Below, one piece after another: positions 25,651 through 36,900 of a stretch of 64,000 nt of DNA. A model generated the notes under the pieces. It saw nothing but the letters and a program-made list of their open reading frames with translations, did no database searches and was not told where the DNA came from. Source of the DNA: Cladocopium goreaui (lineage: Eukaryota; Sar; Dinophyceae; Suessiales; Symbiodiniaceae); the NCBI GenBank assembly GCA_947184155.2, contig CAMXCT020000833.1, positions 62,001 to 126,000 of the forward strand, in the 5' to 3' direction. The translations under genes and the position numbers were made by a program. Within the stretch, counting starts at the first letter, position 1. Each line of letters begins with the position of its first letter.

Positions 25651-25699
25651 TCATCTGTCAGTGCCACCACCCCATCCACTTGTCGCATTTTGACACCTT

Positions 25700-26460
25700 T
25701 GAGGAAGTGGGTGGTTCTCTTTTGCCCAAAATGGTTCCAGCCCTGTCAAAAGCTGGAACTGCTCTTCTACGACTTTGCCAGAACATGGCAGCAGAAGCAC
25801 TTCGCCTGCAACGAAGTGTCCGGGTTGCCGGAGACTGGCGCGATGACGGAGGTTGCCACCTGAGGGATTACCACCAAGATGACGGCCATCCAAAATTAGA
25901 GCTCAGCTGCAGAACAATCCAAGGCAAAACATGGATTCTTCCTTCATCCACTTGCGCTTTGCTCAGGCAGGGAAGGGGGGCGTTTTGGTAAGGGTCACCG
26001 CAGCTTGCATGAGCAAGTCTACAGTAGACTGATTTGGTAGGGGGCACCTGGAATTCAAGGTGCTCCCTAGAGTGGACAGGTTCCCAATTTCCCTTTGTCT
26101 CCACTTGGGGATTGGAGCGGTAAGGACACGAGCAAGGTGCATGACTCACACACTCAGACTTTGGTGTCAATCCCTGCATATCCCACAAGGGAAGAAGGTC
26201 CATGCTTAAGATCAGCCATATTGATCCATGCAGGTAGACTGCGCAGTGGACAAGACCTTGTGCAATCAGCAGCGTGTCACCAGGTACCCCTTCGTCCTAA
26301 CCTCAGCTCAGCGGGCACACCAACTGGGTCATTTTTCCATCAGCGATGTGTACAGGTGGCTATATACGGTGCTGGTCAGCAGCTTCATACCGCAGGCATG
26401 GTTCCACATATCATATGTGAAGATGTGCCTGATTCTGCCAAAGATCCAACATCATGGTGA
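25700..26460 (+). CDS. Two possible exons of an unrecognised gene
   Basis: About 25725-25863 reads QKLELLFYDFARTWQQKHFA then LPETGAMTEVAT and a stop. About 26270-26455 reads RYPFVLTSAQRAHQLGHFSI then DVYRWLYTVLVSSFIPQAWF, a segment hydrophobic enough for one membrane helix. Codon use looks real, but splice edges, order and partner exons are not settled and no family is recognised. Confidence 0.33.
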
Positions 26461-27057
26461 TGAACCACAGGGGGGCTCCAAAAACTGGTGCCAACACATT
26501 TGCAAAATTGGTGATTGGAGCAATGTCATACCCGTATTGTAATGAACGCTTCTTGCGGGTCACAGGCTTCAAGAGTTGTTGGTTGCAATGGTAATGTGAC
26601 CAGGGATCAACTGGAAGCAAGATATGTCGACACTGGGCTGCAAATTCGGCGTGAACATGCAATGCAACGTCAAAGCAAATGACCAGCTCGACAATTAATC
26701 TTGCAGCAAACAACATTCGAAGAGCACCACTACTGACGTTGGAATCCCAATTTCGCTCCAAAGCTGTCTTCCCAAAGAGAGAATTGACAATTGAACGCCA
26801 TCTCTGCATCAATTTTGATGATCAATGCCTTGATGCCCAAGAGGACACAGATGCAGCAATTCTTGGAGAAGTTGGCCTTTCCGGCCAGCGAGGTTTGGGA
26901 AGGGAAGCTGTGAGAGTCTTCCAATGTCGGTACTGAATCGCATCGTGTGGTGCCTTGGACATCCTTGGACTAATTCAAAGTAGCCAAAGCCACCAGAACT
27001 TTCTTTGGTTGCTGAGAGATGTAAGAAGGTTGGCCACCATGTATTGAGGCATAAATT

Positions 27058-27200
27058 CACAGACATACATCCCTACGTACATACATACGTGCATACATAC
27101 ATACATCCATACATCCATGCATGCATGCATACATACATACATCCATACATACATACATACATACATCCATACATACATACATACATACAGATACATATTC
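27058..27200. repeat. CATA/CATC microsatellite
   Basis: Run of ACATACATACATCCATGC-type tetranucleotides. The paired open frames on both strands are repeat artefacts. Confidence 0.95.
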
Positions 27201-27639
27201 CAGGCACCATCGATTTGTGACTTTTTTGGGGGGGGCAATGCTGAATGCTGACAGGGTTGGTTGGGCTTCCACCAAAGGCATCATCACAAACTGCCAGGGG
27301 GTGTCTTCAGAGAGCATTCTCCCAAAGCTCCTGGAGGATTTTTGCATCTTGACATATCTTGACATATCAGAACATGACAGAACATGACAGAACCAATTTC
27401 CAGCCATAACCAGCTGGCCTAGTGATGATCTTTGATTCATTTTTTTCTCTGAACATCTCTGAATGGTGGGGAGAAATCAGTCCATCCAGTGGTGAATCCA
27501 GTGGTGAATCCCCACCAAGACGAACATCGGGCCATGGATGTGGTCCTGACCCTCGCAGCCTTGCTGGTGAGTGTCCAGTCACTGGGGAAGCATTGGCTTG
27601 ACACTTTTGGTATAGAGTCTTATATCTTTATGATTATAC

Positions 27640-28300
27640 GTATATATATATAGATATACACACACACATATATATATATATATTGATAATATCTACATAT
27701 GTATGATTTGGTACATATGCAGCATATGCATATGATACATACATGCATGCATGCATGCCTAACCTACCTACCTACCTACCTGCATATCTACCTGCATATC
27801 TACCTGCATATCTACCTGCATCTCTACCTGCATATCTACCTACATATCTACCTACATATCTACCTACATATCTACCTATGGCTACTATGGCTACTATGGC
27901 TACTATACCTACTATAGCTACTATAGCTACTATAGCTACTATACCTACCTACCAACGTACCTACATAGCTACATAGCTACATACCTACATGCCAACATGG
28001 CATTACCTACATTACCTACATTACCTGCATACCTACATACCTACATACCTACATGCCTACATGCCTACATACCTGCATACCTACATATCTACCTACATGC
28101 ATGCATAGATAGATAGATAGATAGATAGATAGACTAGATAAGATAAGTTAGATAAGATAGACAAGATAGATAAGATAGATAAGATAAGACAAAATAGATA
28201 AGACAAGATAAGATTAGATAAGATAAAATTAGAAAAGATAGATAGATGGATGGATGGATGGATGGATGGATGGATAGATAGATAGAAAGATAGAGATATC
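27640..28300. repeat. Compound CTAC/CATAT/GATA microsatellite
   Basis: Blocks of (TACC), (CTACATAT), (TATGGCTAC), (TACATACC), (GATA) and (GGAT) follow one another with no unique spacer. The ordered spacing superficially resembles a repeat-spacer array but has no constant repeat of 20 bp or more. Confidence 0.95.
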
Positions 28301-28399
28301 TAGATTGCACGTGTACTGTATGTGCACACACACAAGCACACACAAACAAATACATTTATGTGTATATATATATACACATCTTTGATCCAGGTCAGTTTG

Positions 28400-29500
28400 T
28401 GCGCCCAGGTTTATGAGAAGCAACTCCAACTTCTTCCCTGGATCTGACGCAGCCAGGGCAGCAACGCTTTCGTCGCCCAAAATCTTCGAATTCTGAAGCA
28501 AGGAATGCTGCACGCAGTGGCCAAAAGCTTGAGCCATTTTTATGGGGGATTGATTGGCCTGGGAATTCAACCGTCAAAACCAGGGATTTCATCAATTACG
28601 TACGACTGAAAATGGGAGAGACCTCCAAAATAAATAGCAACTTGAGTAGGGAAAAGTGTGATTAACCATCAGATCATCACAAAATCGGGGTAGCCTACTT
28701 GAAATAGGACAACCGGACAACCCCCATGGCCCAAAGTGGTTTTGTTGAAGAACTCTGACATGACAGCTTGACATCTTTTGATGAACCCGTGGCATTTTTG
28801 GCTGCTATGCTTCACCCAACTCACTCCTCTCGTGTACATAGCCTTCCGTATTTTCCATTTGACTCGGGCAGGCTGTTGGAAATCATGCCTTGACTGAGCA
28901 GATGTGAATCATGCATTCTGACCTGAGATGGCTTCATTTCCAGCTGAAAAAGGGGGCAGCTGGTCGTCGTGATGGAATTCTTCTGATATGACTAGGGGAA
29001 GAAGCGGATGAGGTGCGGTGGGTGAAAAACAACATGCCCAAACTTAGGTAGGCCAGCATTCCTATTCCAGACCAATTAGTAAGATCACAAATTATTCGAT
29101 TCTATAATGATGATAAATCACTATTCCATGAATTTTCTTGGAATCCTGACTTTTCAAACCAATCCAGCTGTTATTTCCAGCTGCAATAATTACTTACCGT
29201 TTCCAGCTAAAATGTCAACCTCTGATTGGCAAAGCCTGAGCTGTTTGTGGGAAAAACCGTTGTAGTGGCAGATGCATGATCACTAATTTGGGTCATGGTT
29301 GATCATAAACTCCAATGAATCTCATCATTACTACGTGATATATATATATATAGTATGTAGTTATATCATGTATTTTGGCTTGTGAATTGACTGTTCTGAT
29401 AAGAACTAACTTATTTAAACATCTTTTAACCATCATTAGTGATAAATAACCCATGGTGGAACCCCTGAATTAACCCAAGGGGGTCCAGGCTGGCAGGGTG
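28400..29500. other. No supported gene
   Basis: Only short frames on both strands and AT-rich sequence with a (TA)n run near 29340. Confidence 0.45.
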
Positions 29501-29506
29501 ACCTAG

Positions 29507-29570
29507 GTGAAACGCCTTGAGGAACAGCTGCAGGAGAGCCAGGCGGATGTGCAGAGGTGCTCGGAGGCAG
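29507..29570 (+). CDS. Coiled-coil exon with clean splice sites
   Basis: The 64-nt exon lies between CCTAG|GTG and GGCAG|GTGAGT, a canonical GT donor. It reads VKRLEEQLQESQADVQRCSE, a strong heptad pattern. It lies 1.4 kb upstream of gene copy A and could be an upstream exon of it, since copy B has a coiled-coil exon in its N-terminal part, but no in-phase link was established. Confidence 0.5.
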
Positions 29571-29589
29571 GTGAGTGTCGGATTTTTTT

Positions 29590-29775
29590 AAAATGGATTT
29601 TCCAATTGAATGTTAAGGGGTAGATTCATACTAAATTTCTAAATGCTCACATTTTTTTGAATAGCGAATTTAGGGGTAGATTCTAAATTTCTAAATGCTC
29701 ACATTTTCTTTGAAATAGAGAATTTAGGGGTAGATTCTAAATTTCTAAATGCTCACATTTCTTTAAATAGATGAT
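29590..29775. repeat. About 58-bp tandem repeat, three units
   Basis: The units share AGGGGTAGATTC, TAAATTTCTAAATGCTCACA and a T-rich tail. Units begin near 29618, 29670 and 29726. Confidence 0.8.
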
Positions 29776-30950
29776 CATAGACGTCCCATTGCATGGAGGT
29801 TCCAAATGCTCCGTGCCAAGTCGCCGGGCGGAGCATGCAGCCAGGCCATCCAAACGCACCAGAACTTAGAATCAGAACTGACGACAGTACGTGGTGGCCT
29901 GAGACTGCATCTGGGTGCTGGGATTATATATATATATATATTTATATACATTTGTATATATATATATATTTATATTTATTTATTTATTTATTTATTTGTT
30001 TATTTATTTGTTTGTGTCTTTTTCAAATAATATTTACGTATATATATATGTATATACACACACACTATCCAATTTCCTGCTTGGGAGCTCCGATGACAAT
30101 GGACAGTTGTGCGATTGATTGTCCACGAAGACTCTTGGGGAACAGATCTGCAGTTCGTACTCTAGCAGCTGTGATGATTGAAATTCCAACATTCCGATCC
30201 CAGGGTGACATAGAGTACAAGCGTCTTCGGTGGGCAAACAGTAATCCGGGGTTAAATAAACATACAGGCAGTGGAGGGAACTAGCTAAAATAAGTCAATA
30301 AAAGATATAGATAAGTGAGAAACTTGCAGATGTTAAATATCTTAGATGGGAATGGACGGAGACATGCTTGATCTTTGTGGTGAATCTCCAGTCCCTGCAG
30401 CCCTTTGTTGGCTCCACGGGCTGCTGACGTGAGTGTGTTGCCGTTTGGAGCTGAGCAGGGTCGTTTTTTGATCGTCCAAAACAGTGGTCTTTGAGCGCAA
30501 CTTGCTAAAAGCACTGCAATGCACTGGTATATTTGGGTATGTTAGTAGATAGATCAATGATGGGGGTATGCAAAGAGTGATTTCTGGACTAAAGTAGGGT
30601 ATCCAAAAATGACACGAACGGATTTTTTGGAGTGGATATGAGTGGATATACTTCAAGCGGCTTGCAGGTCCGCGGCAACCTTGGGCTGTTCTGTGGAGAT
30701 GTCACAGATGTGGGAGGCAGTTCTGGTGGCAAATGGGGGTCCCCCAAATCATCCAAAATTAGACTATTATTGAAACCCATGCTTTTGGGGATCCACCATT
30801 TTAAGAACCCATAATTGATATCAACAACTAACCAGAACAGCATAAGTTGCTTTTTTTTCCATATTAAAGTTCCTATTTGTTTATTCTAGCACAACAAGCG
30901 TCGCCGCATCGCATTCCTGTTGCCGGTGGGCTACCCCCTGCAGCATCGAG

Positions 30951-33900
30951 GTGGTTGGTGGTGCTGATAAGGGCGGCATCATCGTGCGTGAGGAAACGGT
31001 GTGGTTCTGGATTTTTGCCAATAAACATCCAGCTGAATTTCTCAGTACATTACATTGCATCGCACTTTGATAGCATTTCACTGCTCTAGATTTCATTGCA
31101 TTGCATGACATCAGCTGATGAATCCTCCTGTGCTGCCGCGCCAGGATTTAGATTTGGCATCGCCAGCTATCAGCGAAAGGCTTGCCACTGGTTCGCAGGT
31201 TAAGGACCGTTTCGGTCCGTGTGAGGGTGGTTGATGTTTTTTTCCTCCTTTTAAATTAAATGAATATAAATACATGGGGTTTTAACCATCAACAACGGGC
31301 ATTTGACCTCTGAATGATGGTTGGTGAATGGTGAAAATGATGTTCAAAGCAACTGACAAAACCGGGATTTTTACATTCCACATGGAACCCCAGGATCAAC
31401 CAACCGGTTGGGATGAGGGGTCCAGGTGACGCACCATCAGGAGTTAAGCTGGCAAGATGGGCGTCTACAGTATGAGTTGGTGTGTGGCTCTGGCCCAAGG
31501 AAAGGCTGGGTCACAGTGAACTTGAAGGGCAAGGACCGGGACTTGCACTGCAGCTGATGCTTGACTTCCTTGGCACAACATATGAATCATGTGACTTGTG
31601 AGGACCTATTGATGCAGATGCCAGCGACGCAGAAGGACAGGCAACAGCAACAGCAATGTTAGCTTTTGGACTGGTGATAGCACTGCGGCTAAGGGCAGAT
31701 TTAAATCAGGTACCGGTTAGATCGCTCTGAAGGTTCTGAAAGCATAGTGTATTTGAATGGGAATCTTGCAGCAAATAAAACCACATAAAAACACCCATCA
31801 CTTTGGAGGCCGGCTGGTCTTGAGGTGAACGCAGCCAGTAGACATAGTTTCTCCGGAAGGTGAATGGGTCCCGCTATGATTGCGTGCTGCCAGGAGGTCT
31901 CAGTCGACTCCACCAGTGAGGGCGAACAGACCTGGGATGCCTCTGCTGAGTCCACCAGTGACGTTGAGCTTTCCCCGGCCTCAACGAAGGATGAGAAGGG
32001 ACCTTCCAAGGACGAAAAGGAGGCCTTTGATCAGTACCTCAACAAGTTTGGTGAGAATCGGGCAGGGGAGAACCCTGGATACAATCGCCAAGCCTTTCCC
32101 TGGGCTGGGCAGCCGAACAAGAAGACTACGCCAAAGGAAGCGATTGAAGCCGTGCTGCTGGCGAATCAGCCTAAGAAGGACGGGGGGTATAGACAACCTC
32201 TCAGCGAAGTGGACTCGGAGGGCGAGGATGCTTGAGCTCTTATTGGCCAACACTTTGATTTTTTCACGAATTTCCTTTTTTTTTTTTTTCTCCTCCCTTC
32301 TTTAAAAAAATACTCACGAAAGCTTGTGCTAGCTGAAGTCGCTCTTGCTTTAGCAAGGAATAAGGAATAGGCAGGCAGCAGGAGTGTCCAATCCCTAGAA
32401 ACTTTCAAGGCTATACCGCCGAGTGACCCGGGTTCAATCCCCCCTGGTCCGTGGTTTGAGGGCAGGTACAGGTTTGCCATCTTCATCATCATCTGCGTTT
32501 TTTTCTTCATCTTCTTCATTTTCATCAGTTGTAGTTATCGTCCTCCTCCTGCTCCTCCTCCTCCTCATCATCATCATCATCATCAGCATCAGCAGCCCCC
32601 TTCTCTGTTTGGATCTCAATCCGGTTCTTCCTTTTGCCAGTTAGACACCACTCTATATATGATTTAACGCCCTCGGTTGAATAGATGAGTGAAGTTTTAA
32701 CATACTTTTGCCCTGGAGTTTCGGCTTAAGGGTGGTATGAGTGGAGGACCGTCGCCTCCTGGTGTCGGTCCCCAGCTTCGTGCCGCCTGGGGCCGTGTAG
32801 AAGCGCTACTGGGAGAGACCCACCTCCCGGAGACCTTTAAGTGGGAGGCGCTCCGCCGGGTCCGGAACTTCTACGGGGAGCTTCAGGACTTAGCGGAAGG
32901 GGTTGGACAAGCTCCTGCTGAGGGGAGTGGACAAGAGGCCAAAGACGGGGTGGCAGCCCCGTCTTTGGCTGTTGAGGGGAGTGAGCAACCTAGCCTCCCA
33001 CTTACTCCTGGGAACAACTGCCCCGGAGACCTAGCAGTAGAGGAGTTCAAGGCAAAGGAGGCCACAACAAAGGAGAAAAAGAGAAAGAGTGAGGCATCGT
33101 CAAGAGAGGAGCGAAAGAAAAAGAAAGAGCGGCGTGAGAAGAAAAAAGACAAGGAGAGGAGAAGAAAAGCCAAAGAGAAATCACTGGAGACAGTCACACC
33201 TCCTGCAACACCGGTAAGAGACAGAGAGCCTAGTAGAACAAGAGAAGAGGGAGAAAAGCCTCCCGCAGAAAGTACATCTGGATTAGAAGTTGAGGAGAAC
33301 ATAGATAAAAGGAGTGGAGAGATCAGAGAGCAAGAGGGCGAAGCAAGTGCCCATCCATCGCCGTTCTCTCCTGTTGCCAAAGAAGAAAGAAGTCCAGAAC
33401 AAGATAGGTACTCTCCCGAGGAGAAAGGGAGGAGATCAGATCAGAGGAGTAGAGGAAGAGAGCGTAGACGGAGCAGAGACAGGAGGAGCCGGAGGAGAGA
33501 TCGGGCTAGGACCTCAGCCAGCCCAAGGAGGGGAAGAGGAGACAGCAGGTCCACCAGAGCTAGGTCATCTGGCCGACGCCCTCCCCCGGAGCCACTTTAC
33601 CCTCCAGCCGTTCGTGTCTGGTATCCCACAACACCTCCTCCGGGTCAGTTTGGACATTTTGGCCAATATTATCCGAACTGGAACAGTAAGGGAGTGAAGA
33701 GGCGCTTGAGGAACTGGGACATTAGACACCACGGCACTGACCCAACCAGAAAGGCTGCTAGAGTTGAGGGGTATCGTCGGGGTGAGGAAGCTGCTGGGGG
33801 GCGTTGATGTCGAGGAGGCCTGCCGCAGCAAAGCCAGCGCCGAGACGAGCAGTGTTGCGGCGCCCTGCAGCAAGAGGAGAGGCTGGGGCGGCTGACGCAG

Positions 33901-36900
33901 AGGGAGAAGTTTCTCCTGTCCTAACTCCCGACGAGTGGGAGAAAAAATTTGAGGCGGGAGACATCATACCCGCCTCTGCATACCCCTTGGGTTCCTTCAA
34001 GAAAGGGGATTGGATTCAAAGTGAAAAAGCCAACTACAGTGGTGAGGTCTGCAAAGTAGCTTTGAAAGTAGAAAAGGTGTCGGTGGAGGACGGAGAGGCT
34101 GAAGCTACAGTCATTGTGACTGGAACTCAGTCGGAAAACCTCCTGAAATTTGTGTCTGGGCAGCCAGGCATAAAGCTCAGGGCACATTTGTGCCATAGAG
34201 ATTGCGACCAGCTGAGGAGCAATCCTGATCTTCTTCACCTTAAAGACTTTCAGCGCATCAAGCCAGGCAGTGTGACAGGATGGGAAGAGAATCTCATTGC
34301 GGTCGACGAGAACGCAGAGCTGAGGAGAGAGATGAAAGAGAAGACAGACAAGAAAGAAAAGAAAGAAAAGGAAGCAGCGGAGGTGTCAAGCCAGAGTGGA
34401 GAGTCCAAGAAGGCGAGAAAAAGAAAGAAGAAAAAGAAAGAGAGGAAAGAGAAAAAGAAAAAAGTGGGGGGCCGAAGCCAGGCCAAGAAACCCCTGGAGG
34501 CTCTGTACGGGAATACGGGGCTCGATCCGGACAGCAAAAAGAGGAAAAGGATTGTGGCCCGGATGAAAAAGAAGTTAAAAAAGGCAAAAACCTCGTCCAG
34601 CAGTTCGTCGGCGAGTTCCAGCACCAGCACCTCGGAGGGGGAGACAGTGGAGGACGACTTGCTGCAGGACAGGTCAAAGTTGCAGAAGATTGCAACGATG
34701 GCCCCAGGAGTCTTGGCGGCATCGTCGCTGCAGACCATGAAGTCTTACATCATGCAGAGCAGCGGCAACCCGTGGCATTTGGAAGAAGGGAGTCTCCCCC
34801 CAGTGCTTTCACAGTATGCCAGGCAGTACCTTTTGGGGAAAGCCAGTGGTGGGATTCGTCGAGAAATAGAGACGTTGGTGTGCATTGGAGATTATCTCCT
34901 GCTGGGCAGGGCAGCGGAAGCCTGCGACTGCCTTGTGCAGCGAGTGAAGAGCTTAGAGATGACCCTGGCGGGCCAGAGCTGGGCCACGAGTCAGAAACTA
35001 GAAATAATCCCCAATGTGGACGCTGGAGTGGCGTCAAGGGCAGAACTCCAGTTAGCCCAGACGGAGGCAGCACTCGACATGAAGGCGAAAGGGAGCAGCC
35101 CCGCCTGGCCAAGAGACAAAGGAAAAGGGAAAGGCAAGGACAAGGAAGGAGGAAAGGACAAGGGCAAAAACAAAGGAAAAGCTCCCGAGGCGCCAAAGAA
35201 AAACTCCTGAGTGTGGGAGAAAAAAGAAGAAGAATAGCAGAGGGAGAAAAGGTTTGCGCTCTTAGAGATACTCCCGAGGATGATGGGAGTGAAAGAAAAA
35301 AGGCAACAGGAGGATGCAACAGTAAAGGAAGTGAGGACGCAGGCAGAAGCTCCAGGACGATGCAGAGAAAGGGAGAAGACTGTAGGGCGGTAGCAGAGGG
35401 AGTCAATGAGCTCCCGGTTGGGTTTCACTTTTTCCGTGGAGGAGCTGCCACTCCTCCTGGTAGTGTGCATGAATCTTCTCCCGATGTGGATGAAGGTACA
35501 GCTGACGACAGCCAAGGCACAGGCTTGGGCCGCGCCAATGCTGGAAAAAGTTGGGAGCCGACTGATCACACTAGTTTCGGAATAGAACAGATTTTCAAGT
35601 GGCTGGAAAGCAAGGTGGATTTGTTTAGGTGTAGGCTCTGTAAGGTCGCGCCCACGGGTAAAGTTTTTCCTTTACCCACATCCCTCTTGCTGCTACGCCA
35701 CCTTTTTTCTGAAGCTAGGGAGTCGTGGTTGGTCTGTCTCAAAGTGTTAGTGCTTTCTTTGAATTCCCTTAATGGGGAAGGACTTGAATTTGTTGGAGAG
35801 AATGTTTCCAAGTTGCAGAAGCAAGTTCTTGAAGGTCTACTACCAGCGTGCAAGCGGGTGTGTGAGTGGACTGAGCGATTGGACGCGTTTTCGTGGCATG
35901 ACTTCTTTTGTGTAAGAGGGGTCGACTATAAAGGTGATGAAATCCTGAACGTACAGTGGATTAGGTGGGAAAATGTCAGCCCTGCGTTGCCTGTTGAGAT
36001 TGGAGGGGTGGAGTTAGAGAAGGTGGTTGAGCTGGGTTCTCATCACTATGTGCTTAATTTCGACACGTACCTGTTGGCGCCAGAAGATCAGGTCTATGTG
36101 CGCCCCCCGCGCGTGATGGTTGCACCAGAGTGCTGGGATGCTTTTTGCGATAATATGTTGCAGAGGGGAGTCTTTAGCATGGTGCATGAAGACGAGATCT
36201 ATCGGGTTCAGGATAAGCCCCTTCTTAACGGGTTATTCGGGGTGTCTAAGCACGAGTTTGAGGGGAACTACGAGGTGATGAGGGTCATTATGAACCTTGT
36301 GCCGGTGAATGCGGTATGTCGAGGGTTGGACAGCGACATTGCTACCTTGCCGTCAATTTCTGGGATGACGCCTTTGGAACTTTTGTGTGATGAGGATCTG
36401 GTGATTTCCAGTGAGGATGTACGATGTTTCTTTTACATCTTCAAGATCCCCCCTAGCTGGCATCGCTTCATGGCTTTCAATCGTCCTCTTCCTGCTCGAC
36501 TCTGTGGAGATAAACCTGGAGTATGGTACCCGTGTAGCTCTGTCTTACCAATGGGTTTTAAGAACAGCGTAGCGTTAGCCCAACATGTGCACAGGGTTAT
36601 TGCCAAGAAGGCGTTGGTACGGTGTCACCTTGGGGGGGAGGTCGAAATGCGAAAGGATAGAAGTTTCACTACGAGCAATCCCCTCATGAGAATTTATTTA
36701 GATAATTTTGATGAGCTTCGCAAAGTCTCAAAGGGACATGCGGAAGCTATTGCAGGTCATGTTTCACCGTTGGTTTCTAGTTTACGGGAGGAGTGCATTG
36801 CTGAAGGTTCCCCGTCACCCTAGAAAAGGGGTGGCGAGTCAAACTCTTGCTGAAGTTCAAGGTGCGGTGGTTGATGGTAAAGCCGGAATTGCGTATCCCA

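Noticed and set aside
27740..28130. Regularly spaced repeats resembling a CRISPR array
   Set aside because: Unit length is 4-9 bp, there are no unique spacers, and the context is eukaryotic.
32428..32455. GGGTTCAATCCCCC resembling a tRNA B box
   Set aside because: No matching A box or cloverleaf can be drawn upstream.
34250..35569. Large reverse-strand frames (142-218 codons) opposite the gag-like ORFs
   Set aside because: Shadows of Lys/Glu/Arg-rich coding sequence; they read as Ser/Phe/Leu runs without domains.
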